The notes under the pieces were generated by a model, which ran no database searches, was not told the DNA's origin, and was given only the letters and a program-made list of their open reading frames with translations. From positions 80,643-144,642 of the forward strand of contig NZ_JBFRGU010000007.1 of NCBI RefSeq assembly GCF_052115485.1: a stretch of DNA of 64,000 nucleotides. Direction: 5' to 3'. The position numbers were made by a program, and so were the translations under genes. Below, one piece after another: positions 8,535 to 16,785 of the stretch; position 1 is the first letter of the stretch, and each line of letters opens with the position of its first letter. The stretch comes from Microvirga sp052115485. GTDB taxonomy: Bacteria > Pseudomonadota > Alphaproteobacteria > Rhizobiales > Beijerinckiaceae.

Positions 8535-8636
8535 GGGTGGGAGGCTGGACGAAGACCCGTTCGGTCTCGTTAGGGCTGCTTCCTTCCGGATCTGACCCGG
8601 TTGGCGAGTGAGACGTCCCTCGCCAACCTCCCGAGG
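8535..8636 (-). ncRNA. ffs: Signal recognition particle 4.5S RNA
   Basis: The minus strand carries the universal SRP RNA core GGTCAGATCCGGAAGGAAGC followed by AGCCC, which holds the GGAA tetraloop and asymmetric loop recognised by Ffh. The flanks pair into the long helix: 5' GGGAGGTTGG near 8632-8623 pairs with 3' CCAGCCTCCC near 8548-8539, and GTTGGCGAG pairs with CTCGCCAAC within the 5' part. This is the short bacterial form of about 100 nt. It lies directly upstream of dnaX on the same strand, its usual alphaproteobacterial location. Ends are approximate. Confidence 0.93.
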
Positions 8637-8690
8637 CCTATATGAGGTTTTCGGAAGAGGAACGCAAGTTAGGTGTCGACGCCCTCCCGT

Positions 8691-8810
8691 GTCATCCCCG
8701 GTACCTACCCGTCATCCCGGGGGCCGCGCTAGTGGTACCGGGGATCGTCCGAGGTGAATGGCGCTTTATCCGGCGCACGATCCTGGATCGCCTGCGGCGT
8801 CCGGGATGAC
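8691..8810. repeat. Palindromic repeat family C, copy 2
   Basis: Starts GTCATCCCCGG, contains a second GTCATCCCGG at 8711, and ends GCGTCCGGGATGAC. The copies face each other. Together with a further GGGATGAC just downstream, it spans the gap between the SRP RNA gene and the HIT gene and covers an ATG at 8822 that might be mistaken for the HIT start. Confidence 0.75.
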
Positions 8811-8863
8811 GATGGACCGGGATGACGGCTGACACCGCCCCTCCCCCTGGGCTACAAAGCCCT

Positions 8864-9274
8864 ATGACCTTCGCTCTCGATTCCCGCCTCCAAGCCGACA
8901 CCATTCCCATCGGCGATCTGTCCCTGTCCTCGGTTCTGCTCCTCAACGATGCCCGGTTTCCCTGGTTCGTTCTGGTGCCGCGCATCCCGGACGCGAGCGA
9001 GTTGACAGATCTGTCGGATGATCAGGCCGCGACCTTGATGCGCGAAATCCGCCTCGCGACCGGTGTGATGGCGAGCCTCGCCCGTCCCGACAAAGTGAAC
9101 GTGGGTGCTCTCGGCAACATCGTGACACAGCTTCATGTGCATGTGATCGGGCGCTTTCGCTCCGATCCGGCCTGGCCCGGCCCCGTCTGGGGCCACGGTA
9201 CTCGCACGCCCTATCCCGACCATGCGACAACCGCGCTGATCGAGCGCGCCGCTGCGCTTTTTCAGGCGGCTTGA
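8864..9274 (+). CDS. HIT family protein
   Basis: A histidine-triad nucleotide hydrolase or transferase of 136 residues. The signature QLHVHVIGR is present in the C-terminal half, with a following Trp/Pro-rich segment typical of the rhizobial branch. I chose the ATG at 8864 (MTFALDSRLQADT) because this matches the usual family N-terminus. The in-frame ATG at 8822 lies in repeat sequence. nudC begins directly after the TGA stop, so the two nucleotide-cleaning enzymes are probably co-translated. Substrate is not determinable. Confidence 0.9.
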   Translation: MTFALDSRLQADTIPIGDLSLSSVLLLNDARFPWFVLVPRIPDASELTDLSDDQAATLMREIRLATGVMASLARPDKVNVGALGNIVTQLHVHVIGRFRSDPAWPGPVWGHGTRTPYPDHATTALIERAAALFQAA

Positions 9275-10171
9275 ATGGCTATCGGTTTTGCCACCAACCA
9301 CCTCGTCCGTCACACCGCCGAGGGCGATCCGGAGGCACTCGCGCACGCCATTGCCGATGCGAAGACCGCCATGGTGGTGATGGCGGGGGACATTCCGATT
9401 CTGCTCACGGGGCAACCGGGCTCCAGCCTGCTCCCGGCCTCGATGCTGGAGCGCCTGCCGGATCATAAGGAACAAGTGTTTCTCGGCATTTTCGCAGGCC
9501 AGAAGGTCGTCGCGACTCTGGCCTCACCCGAGACCGCCGACCTTTTTCGCGCGGATCCTGCTTTTACCGTCACCGATCTGCGCTCCATCGCAACACAGGG
9601 GCTCGTGCGGCCGGAGGAACTGGGGCTGCTTGCAACGACGAAATCCGTGCTCGACTGGCATTCCCGCCATCGGTTCTGTGCCAATTGCGGCGCGCCGACG
9701 AGCCTCGCCCATGCGGGCTTCCGGCGCGACTGCTCCGCATGCGGCACGCAGCATTTTCCGCGCACCGACCCGGTCGTCATCATGCTGATCGCGCGCGACG
9801 ATAAGTGCCTGCTCGGGCGACAGCCGCGTTTTGCGGAGAAGGTGTATTCCTGCCTCGCAGGCTTTCTGGAACCCGGCGAGACCATCGAGGATGCAGTGCG
9901 GCGTGAAACCTTCGAGGAAGCGGGCGTGCATGTGGGTGAGGTGCGCTACCTCGCCTCGCAACCCTGGCCGTTCCCCTCATCCCTGATGATCGGTTGCATC
10001 GGTGAAGCTTTGTCGGATGAGATCGTCATCGACGAGGCCGAGCTTCAGGATGCGCGGTGGTTCACCCGCGACGACGTGCGCCGCATGCTCGACGGCACGC
10101 ACGAGCACTATGCCGCGCCCAATCCTATCGCAATCGCGCATTATCTCTTGCGCGAATGGATGCGAAGTTAG
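9275..10171 (+). CDS. nudC: NAD(+) diphosphatase, Nudix family
   Basis: Cleaves NADH/NAD+ to NMN(H) and AMP, and in E. coli also decaps NAD-RNA. It has 298 residues. A zinc ribbon with Cys135, 138, 153 and 156 is followed by the Nudix box GFLEPGETIEDAVRRETFEE (196-215). The diagnostic NudC array SQPWPFPSS (228-236) after the box separates it from other Nudix hydrolases. The ATG starts immediately after the HIT stop codon. Confidence 0.95.
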   Translation: MAIGFATNHLVRHTAEGDPEALAHAIADAKTAMVVMAGDIPILLTGQPGSSLLPASMLERLPDHKEQVFLGIFAGQKVVATLASPETADLFRADPAFTVTDLRSIATQGLVRPEELGLLATTKSVLDWHSRHRFCANCGAPTSLAHAGFRRDCSACGTQHFPRTDPVVIMLIARDDKCLLGRQPRFAEKVYSCLAGFLEPGETIEDAVRRETFEEAGVHVGEVRYLASQPWPFPSSLMIGCIGEALSDEIVIDEAELQDARWFTRDDVRRMLDGTHEHYAAPNPIAIAHYLLREWMRS

Positions 10172-10214
10172 AGCAGCATTCGCAGGTTCTGCATGAGATT
10201 CAAAACCCCTCCAC

Positions 10215-10307
10215 GTCATGCCCGGGCTTGTCCCGGGCATCCACGCCTTGGACCGGATGAGCGGTGGGAAGGAAGGCGTGGATGGCCGGAACAAGCCCAG
10301 CCATGAC
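10215..10307. repeat. Inverted repeat, GTCATGCCCGGGCTTG type
   Basis: The left end GTCATGCCCGGGCTTGT is echoed in inverted form by ACAAGCCCAGCCATGAC at the right end. An inner pair ATCCACGCCTT and AAGGCGTGGAT lets the whole 93-base block fold into one long imperfect hairpin. It lies between the convergent nudC and GNAT genes, where it could stabilise both 3' ends. Confidence 0.75.
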
Positions 10308-10321
10308 AAAGAATGTCGGAT

Positions 10322-10855
10322 CTAAGCGGAGAGTCGCGAGATCGGCTCAAACCGATAAGCGATTTCCGTGACGATCTGACCGCGTAATTCAAGGGACTGC
10401 TCGGGACCAGCTTTGCCGCCGAGCGCTTCGTAGAAACTGCGTGCTGGGAGGTTCTGTTTCAAAACCCAAAGTCCCGCCGCCTGGAAACCCTGCCCTCTGA
10501 GATGATCGAGAACGCCTGTCATCAGCCGGCGGCCGATGCCCTGACGTTTCACCTTGTCGAGAAGGTAAATGGCGTAGATTTCCGCATCCGTATCGAGCGG
10601 CACCGTTCCTTTGGATCGCACCGCTCCTCCGCGGACGAAGCCGACAATCTCTCCGTCGCCGGCCTCGGCAACGAGAAATCTCGCCCTTGGGTCGGGCTGC
10701 TCGAACGTAGAGCGCCACATCCGAGCGCGCTCTTCGACCGAAAGGCCGGCAAGCGATTCCGGATTGAGAAAATCCTTATAGGACTCGCGCCAGCCCTGGA
10801 CGTGTGCGCGGGCAACGCCCTCGACATCAATCTCCAGTGCTTCGCGAACCAGCAT
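10322..10855 (-). CDS. GNAT family N-acetyltransferase
   Basis: A 177-residue GCN5-related acetyltransferase. The acetyl-CoA binding motif RQGIGRRLM is near residues 113-121, preceded by the strand AEIYAIYLLDKVKR. The C-terminal GLWVLKQNLPARSFYEALGG is also typical. The substrate is unknown. It begins two bases after the pheA stop, so it is the last gene of a kdsB-pheA-GNAT unit, but nothing in it points to a role in phenylalanine synthesis. Confidence 0.88.
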   Translation of the reverse strand: MLVREALEIDVEGVARAHVQGWRESYKDFLNPESLAGLSVEERARMWRSTFEQPDPRARFLVAEAGDGEIVGFVRGGAVRSKGTVPLDTDAEIYAIYLLDKVKRQGIGRRLMTGVLDHLRGQGFQAAGLWVLKQNLPARSFYEALGGKAGPEQSLELRGQIVTEIAYRFEPISRLSA

Positions 10856-10857
10856 CG

Positions 10858-11712
10858 TTACTCGGCAGCCTCTTTCACCTTGTTCCTGAAGGGCGCTGCC
10901 GGATAGACACCGAGAATGCGAAGCTCACGCGAGAAGAACTCCAGTTCCTCCAGCGCACGCTTGAGATCGGCATCGTCCGGATGACCATCCACTTCCGCGT
11001 AAAACTGGGTCGCGTTGAAATCGCCTTCGAGCATGTAGCTTTCAAGCTTCGTCATGTTGATGCCGTTCGTCGCAAACCCGCCGAGCGCCTTGTAGAGCGC
11101 AGCGGGAATATTGCGGACGCGGAAAACGAAACTCGTGACGAGCGGCCCTTGTCCGGCAGACGCCCATTGCGGAGTCTTGGAGAGAATGACGAAGCGGGTC
11201 GTATTGTGCGCCTCATCCTCCACATCCTCGGCCAGAATCTTCAGGCCGTAGATCGACGCCGCCATGCGGGGCGCGAGGGATGCCCGCGTCGGGTCTTTCC
11301 ATTCGGAAACCTCGCGCGCGGACCCTGCCGTGTCGCCGGCCACGTGCGCTTTCAGTCCGAGCTTGCGGATGATCTTACGACATTGGCCGAGCGCATGAAC
11401 GTGGCTGTGCACGCTCTTGATGGTACCGAGATTGGCCTCCGGCAGACCCAAGAGCTGAAAATGGATCGGCAGGAAGTGCTCACCGATGATGTGAAGCCCG
11501 GAGGTCGGCAGAAGGTGGTGGATATCCGCCACGCGTCCGGCGATCGAATTCTCGATCGGGATCATCGCCAGCTCCGCCTGTCCCTCGTCCACGGCGGCGA
11601 AGGCATCCTCGAAGGTCGGGCACGGCAGAACCTGCCAATCGGGATAAGTCTCCTCGCAGGCAATGTGGGAATTGGCTCCCGGCTCGCCCTGGAATGAAAT
11701 TAACTTGTTCAT
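10858..11712 (-). CDS. pheA: Prephenate dehydratase
   Basis: Converts prephenate to phenylpyruvate in phenylalanine synthesis. It is a monofunctional 284-residue enzyme with no chorismate mutase domain. The catalytic domain spans 1-180 and contains MIPIENSIAGRV and the essential Thr-Arg-Phe triplet at 172-174. A C-terminal ACT domain (about 190-270, with GINMTKLESY) is expected to bind phenylalanine for feedback inhibition. Its ATG overlaps the kdsB stop by four bases, indicating coupled translation. Confidence 0.96.
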   Translation of the reverse strand: MNKLISFQGEPGANSHIACEETYPDWQVLPCPTFEDAFAAVDEGQAELAMIPIENSIAGRVADIHHLLPTSGLHIIGEHFLPIHFQLLGLPEANLGTIKSVHSHVHALGQCRKIIRKLGLKAHVAGDTAGSAREVSEWKDPTRASLAPRMAASIYGLKILAEDVEDEAHNTTRFVILSKTPQWASAGQGPLVTSFVFRVRNIPAALYKALGGFATNGINMTKLESYMLEGDFNATQFYAEVDGHPDDADLKRALEELEFFSRELRILGVYPAAPFRNKVKEAAE

Positions 11713-12452
11713 GGCTTCCTCCGGGCCGCGATAATCGCGCGCGCCCTCTCCAGATCGTGTGACGTATCGACGCCAAGCGGAACGTCGTTCACCACAATGG
11801 CGTCGATCCGCATTCCAGCCTCGATCGCACGCAACTGCTCGAGTTTTTCGCGCTGTTCCAACGGAGAAGGCGCAAGGCCGACAAAGCGTCGCAAGGCTTG
11901 GCGCCGATAGGCATACAAACCGATGTGATGATAAAGGGGCCCATCCCCATAAGGGGCTGTCGCGCGCGTAAAATAGAGAGCGTGGAAGTGGCCTGGAGCG
12001 ATTTCGCTGCCGACCATTTTGACGACACTAGGCTCGGTCTTTTCTTCCTCGCGCGTGATCAGGGCCACGAGGGTTGCGATATCGACGTCCGTATTCGACA
12101 AAGGCGAGACGGATGCAGCGATTACCCTTGGATCAATGGTCGGAAGGTCGCCCTGAACGTTCACCACGATATCGTGCCGTCCGTCCGGATCGATCTTTTC
12201 CACAGCCTCGTAAATGCGATCCGATCCAGAGGCATGGTCGCTCCGTGTCATAACCGCCACACCGCCCACCGCTTCGACGGCCGCGGCGATTTCGGGTGTG
12301 TCGGTCGCCACGACCACGGGCCCGACGCCCGCCTCGATGGCCCGACGCCAGACATGGACGATCATCGGCTCGCCCTGAATATCGGCCAAAGGCTTGTTCG
12401 GCAGGCGTGTGGCTGAGAGGCGTGCGGGGATCAGGACAAGAGGATTGGACAT
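11709..12452 (-). CDS. kdsB: CMP-KDO synthetase
   Basis: 3-deoxy-manno-octulosonate cytidylyltransferase; activates KDO with CTP for lipopolysaccharide inner-core synthesis. Using the ATG at 12452 gives 247 residues beginning MSNPLVLIPARLSATRLPNK, the canonical nucleotide-binding start. The longer open frame upstream has no family similarity. RSDHASGSDRIYEAV (about 79-93) and NVQGDLPTI are further conserved motifs. It is the first gene of the kdsB-pheA-GNAT unit and is divergent from cycM, with 277 bases between them. Confidence 0.95.
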   Translation of the reverse strand: MSNPLVLIPARLSATRLPNKPLADIQGEPMIVHVWRRAIEAGVGPVVVATDTPEIAAAVEAVGGVAVMTRSDHASGSDRIYEAVEKIDPDGRHDIVVNVQGDLPTIDPRVIAASVSPLSNTDVDIATLVALITREEEKTEPSVVKMVGSEIAPGHFHALYFTRATAPYGDGPLYHHIGLYAYRRQALRRFVGLAPSPLEQREKLEQLRAIEAGMRIDAIVVNDVPLGVDTSHDLERARAIIAARRKP

Positions 12453-12729
12453 ATCTGGACAACGCGTAAAGGACGCCGCGTCCTTACCAAGCCCTAGCGG
12501 GCTTGTCATGACTGGCGACTCGTCGAGAGGTGCAAAACCCCTATCCGGTCGGGATTCCCACATTTTAATAAAACAAATGCCAAGCTGCGACCAAGAGACA
12601 GACAAAACCCCATTGTCAAACCCCCCTCTCTATGGCTAAGCAACGCCACTATCCGCGCGGGCGCTGCCCGTGCTTGTCCAACCGTTGCGCTGGTTCCGCC
12701 GTGACTTAAAGGCGAGGAGAGCCCATTTC

Positions 12730-13269
12730 ATGAATATCGAGGCCAATAAGATCGCGGGCGCCGTTTTCGGCACGCTTCTCTTCGTGGTCGGCGTCAACGT
12801 CATCGCTGGCGGTCTGTTTGCTCCCAAGAAGCCTGCCGTTCCCGGCTATGACCTTCCGGCCCCGGAAGCCGGCGCCGAGGCGGCTGCCAAGCCTGCCGCG
12901 TCTGCCGAGCCGCTTCCCGTTCTTCTGGCCAAGGCCGATCCGGCCAAAGGGCAATCCGCCGCAAAGAAGTGCGCGGCCTGCCACACCTTCGAAAAGGGCG
13001 GCCCCAACAAGGTCGGCCCGAATCTCTACGGCCTGATCGACCGCCCGGTCGCCTCGCACGAGGGCTTCAACTATTCCGGCGCCATGAAGGGCAAGGGTGG
13101 AAAGTGGACCTATGAAGAGGTCGACCACTTCATCAACAACCCAAAGGGTTACGTGCCGGGCACGATCATGGCCTTCGCGGGCGTGGCCCAGGCTCAGGAG
13201 CGCGCGGACATCCTCTCCTATCTGCGCACTTTGTCCGACAGCCCCGTCCCCTTCCCGGCTGCTCAGTAA
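12730..13269 (+). CDS. cycM: Membrane-anchored c-type cytochrome (CycM/cy-like)
   Basis: Electron carrier of 179 residues that links the bc1 complex to terminal oxidases. An uncleaved N-terminal anchor (about 9-30) is followed by an Ala/Pro-rich linker (31-68) and one cytochrome c domain with CAACH at 81-85. The methionine haem ligand is in GTIMAFAG near residue 150. The ATG at 12730 is preceded by GAGGAGAG, a strong ribosome site. A longer frame upstream lacks such a site. It is transcribed alone and ends in a strong terminator. Confidence 0.93.
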   Translation: MNIEANKIAGAVFGTLLFVVGVNVIAGGLFAPKKPAVPGYDLPAPEAGAEAAAKPAASAEPLPVLLAKADPAKGQSAAKKCAACHTFEKGGPNKVGPNLYGLIDRPVASHEGFNYSGAMKGKGGKWTYEEVDHFINNPKGYVPGTIMAFAGVAQAQERADILSYLRTLSDSPVPFPAAQ

Positions 13270-13295
13270 GACTTTTGCGTCATCTCGCTCTTTTG

Positions 13296-13328
13296 AAGCC
13301 GGGCCCCATGGCCCGGCTTTTGTTTTTT
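13296..13328 (+). terminator. Rho-independent terminator of cycM
   Basis: A perfect 10-bp stem, AAGCCGGGCC with GGCCCGGCTT, a CCAT loop, then TTTTGTTTTTT. It starts 27 bases after the cycM stop. Confidence 0.93.
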
Positions 13329-13426
13329 AACGACAATCCCTTAGGTTCCTTTTTTGTGAATCGCATGGGCCGTCTCCGCGCCCTTGTGGCCACGCCCCTG
13401 ATCGTCCGAAAGACCGGAGGAACGCC

Positions 13427-15292
13427 ATGAAACGCCCGAGCCGCAGAGACATCGTTGTCGGGGCTGCCGCGCTCACCGCCTGGAGCAGCGCGCCCAGGCT
13501 CGCCCTGGCGCAAGCGGCGGAGAAAACCGAGACTCATGGCCTTTCCAGCTTCGGCGAACTTCTTTATCCGCCGGATTTCAAGCATTTCTCATATGTAAAC
13601 CCGGCCGCACCGAAGGGTGGGACGTTGGCCATCCAGCTCAAGCAGGGCGGCGGCAACCAGAATTTCGACACCTTCAACACGCTCAACATCTTCGTGTTGA
13701 AGGGCGACGGCGCGGCCGGAATAGGCGCCACCTTCGACAGCCTGATGGCCGGATCGGGCGACGAGCCGGATTCGGTCTACGGCCTCGTGGCGCGCGCCGT
13801 TCGCATCTCGAAGGACAAACTGACCTATCGTTTTCTCCTGCGGCCGGAAGCGCGCTTCCACGACGGTTCGAAACTCACCGCTCGCGACGCGGCCTTTTCT
13901 CTCAACATTCTGAAAGAAAAGGGATATCCGACCTACCGACTGCTGCTGGCCGAGATGATTTCGGCCGAGGCGGAGGCGGACGACATCCTGCGGGTCCAGC
14001 TCTCGGAAAAGCGCAGCCGCGATCTTCACCTCGTCGTGGCGGGCATGCCGATATTCTCGGAAAAATTCTGGCAGGACCGCGATTTCGAGGCAGCGACGCT
14101 CGAACCGATTCTCGGATCGGGAGCCTATCGCGTCGGGCGTTTCGAGCCCGGCCGTTTCATCGAGATCGATCGCGTGGCGGATTATTGGGCAAAGGATCTG
14201 CCCATGAATGTGGGCCAGAATAACTTCGACCGCATTCGCTATGAATATTTCCGCGACAGAACGGTGGCGTTCGAGGCGTTCAAGAACGGCACCCTGAACT
14301 ACAATGAGGAATACACGTCCCGTATCTGGTCGACCGGCTACGATTTTCCCGCCATTCGTGACGGACGTGTGAAGAAGGAAATCATTGAGGACGGTGGCCC
14401 TGTGCCGATTCAGGGTTGGTATTTCAACACACGCCGCGAGGCGTTCAAGGATCGGCGTATTCGCGAAGCCATCGGCCTCGCCTTCGATTTCGAATGGACG
14501 AACACGAACATCATGTTCGGTCTCTACAAGCGGCTGACGTCGTTTTTCGAGAACACGGATATGAAGGCGAACGGCCTTCCCTCCACCGAAGAGCTGAAGC
14601 TTCTCGAACCACTCCGCGACAAGCTTCCGGCCTCCGTGTTCGGAGAACCTTATGTACCGCCTATCTCCGACGGCTCCGGGCAAGATCGCAACCTGCTTCG
14701 CCGAGCCGATCAACTGCTGCGGGAAGCGGGCTGCAAGCGTGAAGGCAGCGTGCTGAAGCTGCCGAACGGCCAACCCTTCACCATCGAGTTCCTGGACTTT
14801 TCAGGGGCGTTGCAGCCACACACGCAGCCGTTCCAGGCAAACCTCAAGCGACTGGGCATCGACGCACAATCCCGCCTCGTAGACGCGGCCCAGTATCAGC
14901 GGCGCATGGAGAATTACGATTTCGACATGGCAAGCCGTGCTCTCGGAAGCTCGCTGACGCCGGGTGACGAATTGCGCAGCATTTTCGGCTCCGACGCCGC
15001 CAACACGCCGGGCCTGCGCAACATCGCCGGCATTCAGAGCCCGGCCGCCGATGCGCTCATCGACTATATCGCACGGGTCGACAATCGTAAGGATCTTTAC
15101 GTTGCCTGCCGGGCACTCGACCGCGTTCTACGCGCGGGCCAGTACTGGGTTCCCATGTGGTACAAGAACTCTGATTGGGTCGCTTATTGGGACATCTTCT
15201 CCCGTCCCGAAACGAAGCCCCGACTCAGCTCCGGCGCACCCGGTATCTGGTGGTACGATGCCGAGAAGGCCAAACGGATCGGAAAGGCATAA
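13427..15292 (+). CDS. yejA: Extracellular solute-binding protein, YejA type
   Basis: Periplasmic receptor of a peptide/microcin-C class ABC importer (solute-binding family 5). It has 621 residues. The N-terminus SRRDIVVGAAALTAW has twin arginines and looks like a Tat signal, with cleavage probable after LALAQA near residue 30. The body matches the YejA branch, with FKHFSYVNPAAPKGG and the conserved LTYRFLLRPEARFHDG. It heads the yejA-(DUF4260)-yejB-yejE-yejF operon, so it is the specificity component; likely ligands are oligopeptides or peptide-nucleotides. Confidence 0.94.
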   Translation: MKRPSRRDIVVGAAALTAWSSAPRLALAQAAEKTETHGLSSFGELLYPPDFKHFSYVNPAAPKGGTLAIQLKQGGGNQNFDTFNTLNIFVLKGDGAAGIGATFDSLMAGSGDEPDSVYGLVARAVRISKDKLTYRFLLRPEARFHDGSKLTARDAAFSLNILKEKGYPTYRLLLAEMISAEAEADDILRVQLSEKRSRDLHLVVAGMPIFSEKFWQDRDFEAATLEPILGSGAYRVGRFEPGRFIEIDRVADYWAKDLPMNVGQNNFDRIRYEYFRDRTVAFEAFKNGTLNYNEEYTSRIWSTGYDFPAIRDGRVKKEIIEDGGPVPIQGWYFNTRREAFKDRRIREAIGLAFDFEWTNTNIMFGLYKRLTSFFENTDMKANGLPSTEELKLLEPLRDKLPASVFGEPYVPPISDGSGQDRNLLRRADQLLREAGCKREGSVLKLPNGQPFTIEFLDFSGALQPHTQPFQANLKRLGIDAQSRLVDAAQYQRRMENYDFDMASRALGSSLTPGDELRSIFGSDAANTPGLRNIAGIQSPAADALIDYIARVDNRKDLYVACRALDRVLRAGQYWVPMWYKNSDWVAYWDIFSRPETKPRLSSGAPGIWWYDAEKAKRIGKA

Positions 15293-15297
15293 GCGTG

Positions 15298-15696
15298 ATG
15301 GACACAAGCTTTGGCGCGGTAACAGGTGGCCCTCGCATGCTTCTGCGCTACGAAGGTGCGGCTTTGTTCGTCGTCGCCATCGTCGCTTATGCCTTGACCG
15401 GCTTTTCCTGGTGGCTCTTCGTTCTGCTCTTTCTGGTGCCTGATCTGAGTTTCGCCGCCTATCTCGCGGGACCGAAGCCGGGAGCGATCGTCTACAATGC
15501 GCTTCATGCGACACTCGGCCCAGCGGCCTTGGCCGTTACCGCCTTTCTTTTCAACCAACCGGGCCTGCTTGCGGTAGCCGCCATCTGGGTCGCCCATATC
15601 GGATTTGACCGCATGCTCGGATACGGTTTGAAATACGCATCCGGTTTCAATCACACTCATCTCGGCCGTATCGGCCGCGCCAACATGGATACTTGA
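15298..15696 (+). CDS. DUF4260 family membrane protein
   Basis: A 132-residue protein with three to four hydrophobic segments and the DUF4260 pattern (VPDLSFAAYLAGPKPGA, YNALHATLGP, HIGFDRMLGYGLKY). Its function is unknown. The ATG at 15298 comes five bases after the yejA stop. Its TGA stop shares bases with the yejB ATG (TGATG), so it is translationally coupled to the permease inside the yej operon. This placement is unusual for the family and could mean a link with the importer, or just hitchhiking. Confidence 0.85.
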   Translation: MDTSFGAVTGGPRMLLRYEGAALFVVAIVAYALTGFSWWLFVLLFLVPDLSFAAYLAGPKPGAIVYNALHATLGPAALAVTAFLFNQPGLLAVAAIWVAHIGFDRMLGYGLKYASGFNHTHLGRIGRANMDT

Positions 15697-16784
15697 TGTT
15701 CGCATACATCCTGCGCCGTATCCTTCTCATGATCCCGACTCTCTTCGGGATCATGCTGATTTCCTTCACCATCGTGCAATTCGCGCCGGGTGGGCCGGTC
15801 GAGCGCATCATCGCGCAATTGCAGGGACAGAATTCGAGCGCGACCTCGCGCATCTCGGGCGGCGGCGGAGATTTCTCCGCAGGCGGCGACGCTTCCTCAT
15901 CAGCCTATCGTGGCGCGCAGGGCCTCGACCCGCAATTCATCAAACAGCTCGAGGTTCAGTTCGGCTTCGACAAACCGGCCCCCGAGCGTTTTGCGATGAT
16001 GCTCTGGAATTATGCGCGGTTCGATTTCGGCAAGAGCTATTTCCGCGATGCCTCGGTGCTGGAGCTGATCAAGGAGAAGCTGCCGGTCTCCATTTCTCTC
16101 GGTTTGTGGATGACGCTTCTCTCCTACGCCATCTCAATTCCGCTCGGCATCCGCAAGGCGGTTCATGACGGCACATCCTTCGATGTCTGGACCTCGGCTG
16201 TCGTGATCATCGGCTACGCCATTCCGGGCTTCCTGTTCGCGATTCTGCTGATCGTGCTGTTTGCCGGCGGATCGTTCTGGCAGATCTTTCCCTTGCGCGG
16301 GCTGACCTCGGAAAACTGGGCGCAGTTTTCACTCACCGGAAAGATTACCGATTATTTCTGGCACATCACCCTGCCCATCATTTCCATGGCGCTCGGCGCT
16401 TTCGCGACATCGACACTTCTGACGAAAAACTCGTTTCTCGATGAAATCCGCAAGCAGTACGTCCTGACGGCGCGCATGAAGGGGCTGTCCGAGGGGCAGG
16501 TTCTCTATGGCCATGTTTTCCGCAATGCGATGCTGATCGTGATCGCGGGCTTCCCGGGCGCATTCATCCACGCATTCTTCGCAGGCGCTCTTCTCATCGA
16601 GACGATCTTCTCTCTCGACGGCCTCGGACTTCTCTCCTTCGAATCCATCGTCAATCGCGACTATCCCGTCGTGTTCGCGAACCTTTACGTTTTCTCCCTG
16701 ATCGGCCTCGTGGTGAACCTCATTTCTGATCTCACCTACACATGGATCGATCCGCGCATCGATTTCGAGACGCGGGAGGCCTGA
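15696..16784 (+). CDS. yejB: Peptide ABC transporter permease YejB
   Basis: Inner-membrane permease of 362 residues. It starts MFAYILRRILLMIPTLFGI, has a long periplasmic Gly/Ser-rich loop at about 45-75, and six membrane spans in all. The cytoplasmic EAA-type loop (AFATSTLLTKNSFLDEIRKQ to GLSEGQVLYGHVFRNA) is the contact site for YejF. The ATG overlaps the DUF4260 stop, which argues against the TTG three bases upstream. yejE follows after one base. Confidence 0.95.
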   Translation: MFAYILRRILLMIPTLFGIMLISFTIVQFAPGGPVERIIAQLQGQNSSATSRISGGGGDFSAGGDASSSAYRGAQGLDPQFIKQLEVQFGFDKPAPERFAMMLWNYARFDFGKSYFRDASVLELIKEKLPVSISLGLWMTLLSYAISIPLGIRKAVHDGTSFDVWTSAVVIIGYAIPGFLFAILLIVLFAGGSFWQIFPLRGLTSENWAQFSLTGKITDYFWHITLPIISMALGAFATSTLLTKNSFLDEIRKQYVLTARMKGLSEGQVLYGHVFRNAMLIVIAGFPGAFIHAFFAGALLIETIFSLDGLGLLSFESIVNRDYPVVFANLYVFSLIGLVVNLISDLTYTWIDPRIDFETREA

Positions 16785-16785
16785 C

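Noticed and set aside
8822..8863. Alternative ATG for the HIT protein adding 14 residues
   Set aside because: The ATG is part of a palindromic repeat, and the family N-terminus begins at the ATG at 8864.
12453..12605. N-terminal extension of kdsB
   Set aside because: Conserved sequence begins at the ATG at 12452; the upstream residues have no family similarity.
13589..14773. A 394-codon open frame antisense to yejA
   Set aside because: A shadow of a well-supported gene; no motif and no ribosome site.
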